Shown here piece by piece: positions 15,901 to 25,499 of a stretch of DNA of 64,000 nt. The notes beneath the pieces are model-generated. The model worked only from the letters and a program-made list of their open reading frames with translations, did no database searches and was not told where the DNA came from. Origin of the DNA: Gammaproteobacteria bacterium (lineage in GTDB: Bacteria; Pseudomonadota; Gammaproteobacteria; Eutrophobiales; Eutrophobiaceae); the NCBI GenBank assembly GCA_028279365.1, contig JANQNX010000002.1, forward strand, positions 1 to 64,000, read 5' to 3'. The position numbers and the translations under genes were made by a program. Position 1 is the stretch's first letter. Every line of letters starts with the position of its first letter.

Positions 15901-17430
15901 CTAATTACCAGAGTGGCCATACCCGCCACCGCCCGGAGTTTTGACGATCAATGAGTCCCCGAGTTTTGCGGTGAAACTGGTTTTGGCAGGTAATTCCTTA
16001 GAATTCAATAAGTTTTGGCCGTTCTTACCGTCTTGTCCGCCCTGGATACCCCAGGGGGAATGCGAGCGGCGTTCGGTTAATAAGCTGACGCTGGTGGGTT
16101 GCAGAAACTCATAATGGCGCAACAGACCGTCACCGCCGTTTTGTTTTCCATTGCCCCCGGATTGTTGCCGAATACTGTATTCCTTAATGCGTAATGGAAA
16201 ATGGGACTCCAATATCTCTATCGGTGTATTTAAGGTATTGGTCATGTGTGCCTGTTTGGCGCTAATTCCGGGAGTATCGACGCTTGCACCGAATCCGCCG
16301 CCCAACGTTTCATAATAGCTCCAGTCTTCGGTGCCCATGGCGATGTTATTCATGCTGCCATAGCTTGCTGCGGGGATTTGTTCAGGCACTGCTTTTGCTA
16401 ATGCGCCTAATACAACATCCACCACGCGAGTGCTGGTTTCGACATTGCCAGCGGCAACGGCAGCGGGGTAGTGTGCATTGAGCAAACAATTATTGGGCAC
16501 TGACAAAGTAATGAGATCAAAGGCACCGGCGCAGTTTGGAATATAGTCCGGCATCAAACAGCGGAAACAGTAATACACGGATGCTGCTGTCACAGATAAA
16601 GGACAGTTTATATTTCCATTAACCTGCTCTGCGGTATTGCTGAAATCGACGTTAATACGATCTTGATTGATGGTAATCGTGCATGTGATGGGAATATTGG
16701 TTTGGCCCTGTCCATCATCATCCATCAAATCACTAAATGCATAGATCCCATCCGGGATCATAGAGAGATGTTTGCTGGCAATGCGTCGGGCGTAGTTGTT
16801 TAATTCATACAGATAAGTACTGAATGATTCATCCGTACATTGCTTGATGAGTTGTTGAAGTCGCTCGATGCCAATTTTATTCACGCCGATTTGTGCCATG
16901 AAGTCGGCTTTTGCCATCTCAGGTGATCGAAGCTGACTAATGATAGTATCCAACGCCTCGTTGATGAGCTTCCCATGTTGACCAATCAGCGTCGGGGAAA
17001 TAACCAGACCTTCCTGTTTAATGTGAGACGAGATTGGCATGGAACCCGGTGTATCAGAGCCAATGTCTGCATGGTGTGCCCGGTTGGCAACAAACGCATG
17101 TAGTGTTTCATTATGAAATACCGGTGAGATAATCGTCACGTCAGGTAAATGCGTGCCACCCATAAACGGATCATTCAATATGACGGTATCACCTTCCTGC
17201 CAGTTGCGTTGATTGACGATATCGCGCATGGCATACGCCATGCTTCCTAGATGTACCGGGATATGTGCAGCCTGTGCGCATAGTTGTCCATCAGCATCGA
17301 AAATCGCACAGGAATAATCCAGTCGGTCGCGAATATTGGGAGAAAACGCGGTTTGCTGCAATACCGCCCCCATTTGCTCGCAAACCGCGTTAATGCGACT
17401 GGAAAACAGGCTTAATTCAATGGCATTCAT
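15901..17430 (-). CDS. Hydantoinase B / oxoprolinase family protein (HyuB)
   Basis: 509 codons. The family pattern is clear from the N-terminus: AVCEQMGAVLQQTAFSPNI, RLDYSCAIFDADGQL, AAHIPVHLGSM, GDTVILNDPFMGGTHLPD and FVANRAHHADIGSDTPGSM. These are conserved in N-methylhydantoinase and 5-oxoprolinase B subunits. Such enzymes need an A subunit with the ATPase and hydantoinase halves, and none is adjacent. The C-terminus ends in KTPGGGGYG. The substrate cannot be assigned without the partner. It is divergent from sodB. Confidence 0.88.
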   Translation of the reverse strand: MNAIELSLFSSRINAVCEQMGAVLQQTAFSPNIRDRLDYSCAIFDADGQLCAQAAHIPVHLGSMAYAMRDIVNQRNWQEGDTVILNDPFMGGTHLPDVTIISPVFHNETLHAFVANRAHHADIGSDTPGSMPISSHIKQEGLVISPTLIGQHGKLINEALDTIISQLRSPEMAKADFMAQIGVNKIGIERLQQLIKQCTDESFSTYLYELNNYARRIASKHLSMIPDGIYAFSDLMDDDGQGQTNIPITCTITINQDRINVDFSNTAEQVNGNINCPLSVTAASVYYCFRCLMPDYIPNCAGAFDLITLSVPNNCLLNAHYPAAVAAGNVETSTRVVDVVLGALAKAVPEQIPAASYGSMNNIAMGTEDWSYYETLGGGFGASVDTPGISAKQAHMTNTLNTPIEILESHFPLRIKEYSIRQQSGGNGKQNGGDGLLRHYEFLQPTSVSLLTERRSHSPWGIQGGQDGKNGQNLLNSKELPAKTSFTAKLGDSLIVKTPGGGGYGHSGN

Positions 17431-17444
17431 CGGTCTCAGTCGTT

Positions 17445-17472
17445 TTGTTTACGTCGTGACATCCCTTATACT
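17445..17472 (+). promoter_or_regulatory. Candidate sigma-70 promoter for sodB
   Basis: TTGTTT at 17445-17450 and TATACT at 17467-17472 are separated by 16 bases. The predicted start point leaves a leader of about 40 bases before the sodB ATG, with GGAGAG upstream of it. This is a match by eye only. Confidence 0.4.
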
Positions 17473-17519
17473 ACTCGAACTAAAATTATCACACATAACG
17501 CTTTGGAGAGAGAAAGCTA

Positions 17520-18098
17520 ATGGAACATAAATTACCTGATTTACCTTATGGCAAGGGCGAATTAGCCCCGCATATTTCGGAAGAGACCTTGGACTATCAT
17601 TACGGCAAACACCACGCTACCTATGTGACCAAACTGAATGATGCGATTCCTGGCACTGAGTTTGAAAACGCATCACTGGAAGAGATCATTAAAGGATCGT
17701 CTGGTGGTGTATTCAACAACGCCGCACAAATCTGGAACCACACGTTTTACTGGCATTCACTTTCACCAAATGGTGGCGGTGCGCCAAGCGGTGATTTAGC
17801 CACCGAGATTGAAAAGGCATTTGGTTCAGTTGATGATTTCAAAACCCAGTTTACCAACTCTGCTATTGGCAACTTTGGTTCAGGTTGGACCTGGTTGGTG
17901 AAAAACGGCGATGCATTGGAAATTGTTAATACCGATGATGCCGGTACACCAATGACCGACGGAAAAACAGCCTTGTTAACCTGCGATGTTTGGGAACATG
18001 CTTACTACATTGATTATCGCAACGCGCGTCCTAAATATCTTGAAGCCTTTTGGGGATTGGTTAACTGGGATTTCGCTGCTAAAAACCTTGATAGTTAA
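17520..18098 (+). CDS. sodB: Superoxide dismutase, iron type
   Basis: 192 codons, the length of E. coli SodB. Metal ligands are His27 (YHYGKHH), His74 (WNHTFYW), Asp156 and His160 ([10 protein letters not shown]). Gln70 in NNAAQIWNH occupies the N-terminal-domain position that marks Fe enzymes over Mn enzymes. No signal peptide is present, so it acts in the cytoplasm. A strong terminator follows the stop, so it is probably a single-gene transcript. Confidence 0.95.
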   Translation: MEHKLPDLPYGKGELAPHISEETLDYHYGKHHATYVTKLNDAIPGTEFENASLEEIIKGSSGGVFNNAAQIWNHTFYWHSLSPNGGGAPSGDLATEIEKAFGSVDDFKTQFTNSAIGNFGSGWTWLVKNGDALEIVNTDDAGTPMTDGKTALLTCDVWEHAYYIDYRNARPKYLEAFWGLVNWDFAAKNLDS

Positions 18099-18124
18099 TT
18101 AATCATTAATATCAAACAGAAAAT

Positions 18125-18149
18125 GGCAGCCTCTGAGGCTGCCTTTTTT
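18125..18149 (+). terminator. Rho-independent terminator of sodB
   Basis: A GGCAGCC/GGCTGCC stem (18125-18143) is followed by six T. Confidence 0.85.
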
Positions 18150-18171
18150 GTTTATGAGTTTTATTTAGATC

Positions 18172-19353
18172 ATGAGCCATGCATTAATGACAAACTATGC
18201 GCCATTACCCGTTAGCTTTGTTTCCGGACAAGGTGCAATACTGACTGATACGGACGGTAATACCTATCTTGATGCATTGGGAGGGATTGCTGTGTGTGTG
18301 TTGGGGCATGCTCACCCCGAAGTGCAGAAAGCTGTCGCAGATCAGGCTGCCAATATTATTCATACGTCTAATCTTTATCGCATACCATTACAGGAACAGC
18401 TCGCGGAAAAATTAATACAGCATGCTGGAATGGATAATGTGTTTTTTGGTAATTCCGGTGCGGAGGCCAACGAAGCGGCGATCAAGCTGGCTCGTTTGTA
18501 TGGCCATCATAAAAATATTTCAGTGCCTAAAATTGTCGTCATGACCAACAGTTTTCATGGCAGAACAATGGCAACATTAACAGCAACCGGTAATGACAAG
18601 GTGAAAACCGGTTTTACGCCATTAGTCGAAGGTTTTGTACATATTCTATATAACAACGTTGAAGCACTATCTGGGCTTTTGCAGTCTGATCCGGATATTG
18701 TTGCGGTAATGTTGGAGCCGATTCAGGGTGAGGGCGGTATCCATATCCCAGATGATGGCTATCTCACCGCTGTCAGAAACTACTGCGACGAGTATGATTG
18801 TCTGATGATGGTCGATGAAGTTCAGACCGGTATGTGTCGTACCGGCAAATGGTTTGCCTTTCAACACGAAGCGATTCAGCCTGATGTCATGACCCTAGCC
18901 AAGGCCCTAGCGAACGGTGTCCCGATTGGTGCCTGCTTGGCCAGGGGGAAAGCCGCCTCGTTGTTTCAACCGGGTAGTCACGGCTCAACCTTTGGTGGTA
19001 ATCCATTAGCTTCAAGAGCAGCGCTGGCCGTGATAGACGTGTTGGAAAAACAACACCTGGATAAACGTGCTGCGGAATTGGGGCAGCGTATGCTGGATGG
19101 ATTTAATTCAGGCTTGGCCGACACGAAAGGGGTGGTATCAATTCGTGGCAAAGGTTTGATGATAGGGATTGAACTGGATAAACCCTGTACTGAGCTGGTG
19201 AGTATGGCGCTGGATGAGCGACTGTTGATTAACGTCACAGCGGGGAAGGTGATACGTTTATTACCGCCGCTTATTTTAACCGATGCAGAAGCTGATACTA
19301 TTGTGACCAGATTAAGTCAGTTACTTAAACACTTCCTTGAGCAGGGAAACTAA
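18172..19353 (+). CDS. argD: Acetylornithine aminotransferase
   Basis: 393 codons. A class III PLP aminotransferase: [16 protein letters not shown] near the N-terminus, [16 protein letters not shown] (phosphate-binding), [34 protein letters not shown] and the PLP lysine in [14 protein letters not shown]. It transfers an amino group to N-acetylglutamate semialdehyde in arginine synthesis, and may also serve in lysine synthesis. argF begins two bases after the stop, confirming the pathway. There is no good Shine-Dalgarno before the chosen ATG, and a second Met at residue 6 is possible. Confidence 0.92.
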   Translation: MSHALMTNYAPLPVSFVSGQGAILTDTDGNTYLDALGGIAVCVLGHAHPEVQKAVADQAANIIHTSNLYRIPLQEQLAEKLIQHAGMDNVFFGNSGAEANEAAIKLARLYGHHKNISVPKIVVMTNSFHGRTMATLTATGNDKVKTGFTPLVEGFVHILYNNVEALSGLLQSDPDIVAVMLEPIQGEGGIHIPDDGYLTAVRNYCDEYDCLMMVDEVQTGMCRTGKWFAFQHEAIQPDVMTLAKALANGVPIGACLARGKAASLFQPGSHGSTFGGNPLASRAALAVIDVLEKQHLDKRAAELGQRMLDGFNSGLADTKGVVSIRGKGLMIGIELDKPCTELVSMALDERLLINVTAGKVIRLLPPLILTDAEADTIVTRLSQLLKHFLEQGN

Positions 19354-19355
19354 TT

Positions 19356-20258
19356 ATGTCCGTCAGACATTTTCTTACATTAAACAGCTTAAGCCGCAAT
19401 GAATTAATGACATTGATCAATCGTGCCGCCGAATTAAAGTCAGGCTTTAAACAAAAGACAGTTGAGACCAGTTTGTCCGGTCGGGTGCTAGGCATGATCT
19501 TTGAGAAGTCATCTACTAGAACCCGGGTTTCATTTGAAGCAGGTATGGCGCAACTTGGCGGCCATGCGATCTATTTAGCACCCACCGGCAGCCAGATAGG
19601 TCGCGGTGAACCGATGGAAGATACTGCCCGGGTATTATCAAAAATGGTCGATTGCATTATGTTGCGCACATTTGAACATGAACGGATAGAGTTATTTGCT
19701 TCATATTCCGATGTGCCCGTGATTAATGGTCTGTCAGACAGCTATCATCCTTGTCAGCTATTAGCTGATTTGCTTACTTACTCCGAGACGCGTGGTTCGA
19801 TCACAGGCAAAAAAGTCGTGTGGATGGGTGACGGTAATAATATGTGTCATTCTTATATGAACGCGGCAAAAATTTTTGGTTTTTCATTGATCGTTGCCTG
19901 CCCTGAGGGGTTTGAGCCCGCTGGTGATATCTTCGAGCAGACCTCATCGCATGTTCAAATCGTGCATGATCCGCGTGAGGCAGCAGATCAGGCCGATTTA
20001 ATCGTCACTGATGTTTGGGCCAGTATGGGGCAGGAACAGGAACAACAGCAACGCATGAAAGCGTTTGCGCCGTTTCAGGTCAATTCAGAGTTAATGGCAC
20101 TGGCAAAAGGTGATGCCTTATTTATGCACTGTTTACCGGCGCATCGAGATGAAGAAGTGACGGCTGATGTGCTTGAAGGTGCACAGAGTGTGGTTTGGGA
20201 AGAAGCTGGTAATCGTCTGCATTCACAAAAGGCCTTGCTTGAGTTTTTGATTGCCTAA
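19356..20258 (+). CDS. argF: Ornithine carbamoyltransferase
   Basis: 300 codons. The carbamoyl-phosphate loop SSTRTR is at residues 52-57, with [10 protein letters not shown], the HPCQLLADL segment near 127 and [11 protein letters not shown] near 262 holding the catalytic Cys. It makes citrulline from ornithine and carbamoyl phosphate. It is directly downstream of argD and very likely in the same operon. Confidence 0.96.
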   Translation: MSVRHFLTLNSLSRNELMTLINRAAELKSGFKQKTVETSLSGRVLGMIFEKSSTRTRVSFEAGMAQLGGHAIYLAPTGSQIGRGEPMEDTARVLSKMVDCIMLRTFEHERIELFASYSDVPVINGLSDSYHPCQLLADLLTYSETRGSITGKKVVWMGDGNNMCHSYMNAAKIFGFSLIVACPEGFEPAGDIFEQTSSHVQIVHDPREAADQADLIVTDVWASMGQEQEQQQRMKAFAPFQVNSELMALAKGDALFMHCLPAHRDEEVTADVLEGAQSVVWEEAGNRLHSQKALLEFLIA

Positions 20259-20279
20259 TTATTCATTAAAAGAGAGTCG

Positions 20280-21032
20280 ATGCATTTTTTGTTAAGTAAT
20301 GATGATGGTTATCAATCACCGGGACTGGCAGCGCTTGCTGAAGCGTTAACTTCGTTAGGAAAGGTTACGGTAGTGGCACCGGATAGAGACAGAAGCGGTG
20401 CCAGTAATTCATTGACCCTTGATGCCCCATTGCATGTCAATCAAGATGCCAGAGGCTTTCATTATGTAAACGGTACGCCGACTGACTGTGTGCATCTTGC
20501 TATCACCGGCTTAATGGATGAAGAGCCTGATATGGTGCTTAGCGGCATTAATTCAGGGGCCAATCTCGGTGACGATGTGTTGTATTCCGGTACTGTTGCT
20601 GCGGCGATGGAAGGTCGTTTCCTCGGCTGTCCTGCGATTGCGTTTTCACAATGTGGTGAGCAACCGGCTGATTATGATGCATCAGTCGAAGTCGCAATGA
20701 ATATTATTAATACTGTGATCAAACAACCACTATCGAAAGAGATGTTGTTAAACGTCAATATTCCTGAGTCATTACCGGTTGTGAATAGTGATTATCTGGC
20801 GACGCGTTTAGGTAATCGGCACAAATCAGAACCGGCCGTGGAGGCCTCCGATCCAAGAGGGCGCAAAGTTTACTGGGTAGGTCCCGTGGGGGCAGAACAA
20901 GATGCCGGTGAAGGTACCGATTTTTATGCGATACGAAATGGCAAAGTGTCTATTACCCCATTGCAGGTTGATCTGACCGGTTATCAGTTGGTAGATCGCG
21001 TATCTGATTGGTTAAAGGATATTGAAGCGTGA
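20280..21032 (+). CDS. surE: 5'-nucleotidase SurE
   Basis: 250 codons. The metal site LSNDDGYQSPGL opens the protein (Asp8 and Asp9 region), with APDRDRSGASNSLTL, NGTPTDCVHLA and GINSGANLGDDVLYSGTVAAAMEG. SurE removes phosphate from nucleoside monophosphates and polyphosphate and is linked to stationary-phase survival. It begins the surE-pcm-nlpD-rpoS set, the same order as in E. coli, and overlaps pcm by four bases. Confidence 0.96.
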   Translation: MHFLLSNDDGYQSPGLAALAEALTSLGKVTVVAPDRDRSGASNSLTLDAPLHVNQDARGFHYVNGTPTDCVHLAITGLMDEEPDMVLSGINSGANLGDDVLYSGTVAAAMEGRFLGCPAIAFSQCGEQPADYDASVEVAMNIINTVIKQPLSKEMLLNVNIPESLPVVNSDYLATRLGNRHKSEPAVEASDPRGRKVYWVGPVGAEQDAGEGTDFYAIRNGKVSITPLQVDLTGYQLVDRVSDWLKDIEA

Positions 21033-21694
21033 ATAGTGAACATCACGGTATCGGTATGACCTCCCAGCGCACCCGCGATCGGCTTGCTGATAAGTTGGTC
21101 GAAATGGGGATTAACTCTGAACCCATACTGGAAAGTATTCGTAAAACACCGAGACATATCTTTGTTGATGAAGCATTGGCCAGTCGCGCTTATGAAAACA
21201 CCGCATTACCAATTGGGTTTAGTCAGACGATATCGCAGCCTTATATTGTTGCAAAAATGACCGAGGCGTTGATTCAGGATCGTAATTTGCAAAATGTGCT
21301 TGAGGTAGGTACCGGCTGCGGCTATCAAACAGTTATCCTGTCGCAATTTTGCCAACAGGTGTATACGGTTGAACGCATCAATGGACTATTAATCAAAGCA
21401 CGTGAGCGTTTTCATAAGTTGGGCATCCGCAATATTCGTAGTAAACATGCTGATGGCAATATTGGTTGGCCAAACTATGCACCATTTGATGGCATTATTG
21501 TTGCTGCTGCACCGATTGGTGTGCCGGAAGCACTATTGGAACAACTGACAATCGGTGGAAGGCTGATTATCCCGGTTGGGAAGTCAGGTAAACAGGATTT
21601 ATTATTAATTACCCGAACAGATGATGGTTATGAAGAACAAACGATTGATGCTGTTAGTTTTGTACCAATGTTAGGTGGCATCGATACGAGCTAA
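21029..21694 (+). CDS. pcm: Protein-L-isoaspartate O-methyltransferase
   Basis: 221 codons from a GTG that overlaps the surE TGA (21029-21032). An ATG at 21056 (GIGMTSQRTR) is the alternative start. The SAM loop VLEVGTGCGYQTVIL is near residue 90, and PIGFSQTISQPYIVAKM precedes it. It repairs isoaspartyl residues in aged proteins. The overlap with surE and the position ahead of nlpD-rpoS match the stress-survival cluster of other gammaproteobacteria. Confidence 0.95.
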   Translation: MNSEHHGIGMTSQRTRDRLADKLVEMGINSEPILESIRKTPRHIFVDEALASRAYENTALPIGFSQTISQPYIVAKMTEALIQDRNLQNVLEVGTGCGYQTVILSQFCQQVYTVERINGLLIKARERFHKLGIRNIRSKHADGNIGWPNYAPFDGIIVAAAPIGVPEALLEQLTIGGRLIIPVGKSGKQDLLLITRTDDGYEEQTIDAVSFVPMLGGIDTS

Positions 21695-21703
21695 GATACC
21701 GGA

Positions 21704-22576
21704 ATGAATCGAAGTACAAGCAACGCACTCTGCTTAGTTATGCTGTTTTTATTACAAGCATGTTCAGGTACTGCTGTTGCTCCGGTTGATAAACGCGGCG
21801 AGGTCAAACAAGCGTCACCTTCAGTGACGGAACGCAAACCTAAAACAAGCACAACCAGTAGTAAAACAAAACCCGCACAAAAACAGGTCAGTGGCTTTCA
21901 TGTGGTAAAGAAGGGGGAAACGCTTTACTCGATAGCCTGGCGCTACAATAAAGATTTTAAGGAAGTGGCTAGCTGGAATCGTATCAAGTCTCCCTATACT
22001 ATTTTTCCAAATCAGGTGATCCGTTTAAAACCGTTACCGAACCAAAAAGTCGCGACGAAAAAAGCCGAACCATTACAAACACAAACGATTAAGACCCCGG
22101 TTTCACAACAACCATCAGCAGCCACGCAAAAAACCACACCCAAGAAACCGGTAACGACTAGTGAAAAAACTAAACTAGCGAAAAAACCGGCATTACCTGC
22201 CGGACAAGTGAAATGGTCCTGGCCCACCTTGGGTAAGATAGTGAAATCGAATTCTCCCACGTCAAAAAAAGGGATTGATATCAGTGGCAAACCGGGTCAA
22301 ACCATTAAAGCCGCAGCGGAAGGCGATGTGGTTTACAGTGGCAGTGGACTTTTTGGTTATGGAAAGCTTATTATCATCAAACACAACGAGACGTATCTAA
22401 GTGCCTATGCTTACAATAGCAAACTACTGGTCAAGGAAGGTGACAGAGTGAAGTCAGGTCAGACTATCTCCTATATGGGGCAGGACCATTCCGGTCGCAC
22501 GGTATTGCATTTTGAAATTCGTAAAAATGGCAAGCCCATTAATCCCACCCGTTACTTACCAAAGAAACGCGCCTGA
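21704..22576 (+). CDS. nlpD: Murein hydrolase activator NlpD
   Basis: 290 codons. A lipoprotein signal ends in LLQAC (Cys20). A Lys/Thr/Pro-rich linker leads to one LysM module (FHVVKKGETLYSIAWRYN, about 66-110), another linker, and a C-terminal M23 domain (about 165-290). The M23 zinc site is degenerate: KGIDISG and VLHFEIR lack full HxxxD and HxH motifs. That fits a non-catalytic activator of cell-separation amidases at the septum. It lies between pcm and rpoS. In E. coli the main rpoS promoter lies inside nlpD; I did not locate it here. Confidence 0.92.
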   Translation: MNRSTSNALCLVMLFLLQACSGTAVAPVDKRGEVKQASPSVTERKPKTSTTSSKTKPAQKQVSGFHVVKKGETLYSIAWRYNKDFKEVASWNRIKSPYTIFPNQVIRLKPLPNQKVATKKAEPLQTQTIKTPVSQQPSAATQKTTPKKPVTTSEKTKLAKKPALPAGQVKWSWPTLGKIVKSNSPTSKKGIDISGKPGQTIKAAAEGDVVYSGSGLFGYGKLIIIKHNETYLSAYAYNSKLLVKEGDRVKSGQTISYMGQDHSGRTVLHFEIRKNGKPINPTRYLPKKRA

Positions 22577-22588
22577 TACACTATTCCG

Positions 22589-23614
22589 ATGAAAGACAGA
22601 ACATCCAGTAAAAAACAAGACGATAAAGCACTGGATAGCGTCGAAGAAGATGGCGATATCGAGATTGATATCAATGAATCGGATGTTGATGAGCCGGATA
22701 CTAATGAGATTGAAAACACCGTTGAAGATGAAAAATCATCATTAAAAGAAAAAGCAGCAGCAGCGATTCCCTCCGGCGAACTCGATGCCACCCGTTTGTA
22801 TCTCAATGAAATCGGTTTTTCCCCATTACTCACTGCTGAAGAGGAAGTATTTTATTCGCGTAAGGCATTGAAAGGCGACGAGAGTGCCAGAAAGCGGATG
22901 ATAGAAAGTAATTTGCGACTGGTGGTGAAAATTGCCAGACGTTACATGAATCGCGGTCTGGCATTGCTGGACCTTATTGAAGAAGGCAATCTGGGTTTAA
23001 TTCGAGCGGTTGAAAAATTTGATCCTGAGAAAGGTTTTCGTTTTTCAACTTATGCTACCTGGTGGATTCGACAAACGATTGAACGTGCATTGATGAATCA
23101 GACTCGCACAGTTCGTCTGCCGATCCATGTTGTCAAAGAGATCAATATTTATCTTCGCGCAGCTAGACAATTAACGCAGAAACTGGACCGTGAACCGAGC
23201 CCGGAGGATGTGGCCGAGATGCTGGATCAACCGATTGATGTGGTAAAAAAGATGCTCGGCTTGAATGAGAGAATCACCTCTGTCGACTCTCCCAGCCCCT
23301 ACGATTCAGAACGTTCTTTATTAGATACGTTGCCGGACGAGCAAAACCCGGATCCGTCCATGCTATTACAAAATACGGAAGTCCAGCAGCATATTGATAC
23401 CTGGTTAGAACAATTAACCGAAAAGCAATGCGCGGTGGTGGAACGGCGTTTTGGCTTGCACGGTAGCGAAGTAGCAACACTGGAAGAAATCGGCAATGAA
23501 CTGGGTGTTACTCGTGAAAGAGTCAGGCAAATACAAATTGAAGCGATTAAACGTCTGCGGCAAATTCTCTCAAGAGAAGGTTATTCCCTGGAAACGCTAT
23601 TCATGGATGATTAA
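22589..23614 (+). CDS. rpoS: RNA polymerase sigma factor RpoS
   Basis: 341 codons. An acidic N-terminal region (residues 1-60) precedes region 1.2 ([20 protein letters not shown]). Region 2 is visible in [24 protein letters not shown] and [16 protein letters not shown], region 3 in [15 protein letters not shown], and region 4 in [19 protein letters not shown]. It directs the general stress and stationary-phase response. The position after nlpD supports RpoS over RpoD or RpoH. The last bases overlap the convergent Mth938-like gene by four. Confidence 0.95.
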   Translation: MKDRTSSKKQDDKALDSVEEDGDIEIDINESDVDEPDTNEIENTVEDEKSSLKEKAAAAIPSGELDATRLYLNEIGFSPLLTAEEEVFYSRKALKGDESARKRMIESNLRLVVKIARRYMNRGLALLDLIEEGNLGLIRAVEKFDPEKGFRFSTYATWWIRQTIERALMNQTRTVRLPIHVVKEINIYLRAARQLTQKLDREPSPEDVAEMLDQPIDVVKKMLGLNERITSVDSPSPYDSERSLLDTLPDEQNPDPSMLLQNTEVQQHIDTWLEQLTEKQCAVVERRFGLHGSEVATLEEIGNELGVTRERVRQIQIEAIKRLRQILSREGYSLETLFMDD

Positions 23615-23991
23615 TCGGAACATAGAAACAAGCAGGCAACAACTTCTCTGCCTTCATCAATTAACAAATTATAACTTCGACAGGCAGCACCGGTATCCAT
23701 GATTTCCAATCCAATCTGATGTTGATTCACGTAAGCCATAATACTTTGATCGGGGAAGGCTATTTTTTCTCCAGTACCGATAATAATAATCTCGGGGTTC
23801 ATACTGATGATGGCATCAAGATGTTGCGTTGCAAAATTTTGATAGCCTTGTTGTAGCCAGTTTTCTTCTAATGTGTGTCTGGAAATAACAATATTACTAT
23901 TAATAACCGAGTCATTAACGGTAAATGAGTCATTTGAATAAGAACGAATCTTGTGTACATCGGGTTCGCTGATATCCAGTTCAATTTTCAT
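23611..23991 (-). CDS. Mth938-like (DUF498/NDUFAF3 family) protein
   Basis: 126 codons. The segment [53 protein letters not shown] (read in parts) holds the family features GTG, a [10 protein letters not shown] segment and a final beta-hairpin. The fold is known from Mth938; in eukaryotes the relative NDUFAF3 assists complex I assembly. The bacterial role is not established. It converges on rpoS with a four-base overlap of stop codons. Confidence 0.82.
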   Translation of the reverse strand: MKIELDISEPDVHKIRSYSNDSFTVNDSVINSNIVISRHTLEENWLQQGYQNFATQHLDAIISMNPEIIIIGTGEKIAFPDQSIMAYVNQHQIGLEIMDTGAACRSYNLLIDEGREVVACLFLCSD

Positions 23992-24069
23992 AATGTTACA
24001 CTTAGGAAATCTTGTAATTAATTAGTTAAGAATATACTGAATCGAAAAAATAGAAAAACAGGAGGATAA

Positions 24070-24723
<654 letters not shown>

Positions 24724-24858
24724 TGAGCTAATCAACGTTACTTATGATCAATCACCGATTTAATCAAATTGATGCCAATTAGTTGGCATATTAATAATGA
24801 AACTGTGTCATCAATAAAGTAATTGATAAAAAACTATAGAAAAAAGATAAAACATGAC

Positions 24859-24864
24859 TATAAT
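24859..24864 (+). promoter_or_regulatory. Candidate -10 box for the histone-like gene
   Basis: A perfect TATAAT stands 64 bases before the ATG at 24928. No good -35 is seen 16-18 bases upstream. An AAGGGGAG ribosome site lies just before the gene. Confidence 0.4.
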
Positions 24865-24927
24865 TGCATCTTGTTGTAATCTTTAATTTCTGTTAACTAT
24901 TATTCAGTAACAAGGGGAGTCTCTGAC

Positions 24928-25224
24928 ATGGCAAAGAAGAAGACTGCAAAAAAGAAAACTGCAAAGAAGAAGGTAGCCAAGAAAAAGGCTAAGAAGAAAG
25001 TAGCAAAGAAGAAGGCGAAGAAAAAAGTAGCCAAGAAAAAGGCGAAAAAGAAAGCGTCTAAAAAGAAGGCCAAGAAAAAGGCCAAAAAGAAGGCAAAGAA
25101 AAAAGTAGCCAAGAAAAAGGCCAAAAAGAAGGCGAAGAAAAAAGTAGCCAAGAAAAAGGCCAAAAAGAAGGCAAAGAAAAAAGCTAGCAAGAAAAAAGCT
25201 AGAAGGAAGACCAAAAAAAAATAG
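24928..25224 (+). CDS. Lysine-rich histone H1-like DNA-binding protein
   Basis: 98 codons composed almost only of Lys and Ala with a few Val, Ser, Thr and Arg, in KKKAKKKVA-type units. A 39-base unit (13 residues) recurs with starts at 25099 and 25138 and an earlier related one at 25021. Such proteins resemble the C-terminal tail of histone H1 and bind DNA through charge; the bacterial examples are thought to compact the nucleoid. There is a good AAGGGGAG ribosome site 13 bases upstream. The long Phe/Leu-rich frame on the opposite strand is only a shadow. Repeat number may vary between strains. Confidence 0.8.
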   Translation: MAKKKTAKKKTAKKKVAKKKAKKKVAKKKAKKKVAKKKAKKKASKKKAKKKAKKKAKKKVAKKKAKKKAKKKVAKKKAKKKAKKKASKKKARRKTKKK

Positions 25225-25234
25225 TTCGCAGAAA

Positions 25235-25342
25235 ATGACAGCTGGTCAGATTGATTTAGAACGTAAAAAAAAGGCCAGATCAGTCATAGAAGCAAGAAAA
25301 AGGCGCCGCAAGGCCCTTTACGAGCACTTACTAGAGTCTTAA
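25235..25342 (+). CDS. Small basic protein (35 residues) downstream of the histone-like gene
   Basis: An ATG ten bases after the histone-like stop opens a 35-codon frame: MTAGQIDLERKKK, then ARSVIEARKRRRKALYEHLL and ES. It ends 31 bases before a strong terminator, so it lies inside the same transcript. The sequence has an amphipathic, basic helical look and balanced amino-acid use, unlike random sequence. No clear Shine-Dalgarno is present, so re-initiation after the upstream gene is possible. I recognise no family. Confidence 0.45.
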   Translation: MTAGQIDLERKKKARSVIEARKRRRKALYEHLLES

Positions 25343-25373
25343 AGGCTGTGTGAGTCTCTCTAAACTACTGATA

Positions 25374-25397
25374 GGCCCCGTTTTCGGGGCCTTTTTT
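25374..25397 (+). terminator. Rho-independent terminator after the histone-like unit
   Basis: GGCCCCG (25374-25380), a TTTT loop and CGGGGCC (25385-25391) are followed by six T. Confidence 0.9.
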
Positions 25398-25499
25398 ATT
25401 GAATTCTGGCTAACAGTTCCTGTGTTTGTGCTTCATCGAACAGATTCAATTTGTATACTGCGTTTATTGATTAACCGAATCCCTCTCTCTGATTAACAC

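Noticed and set aside
24900-25214. Long Phe/Leu-rich frame on the minus strand
   Set aside because: It is the exact antisense of the Lys/Ala repeat gene. Lysine codons read as Phe/Leu in reverse, and there is no independent support.
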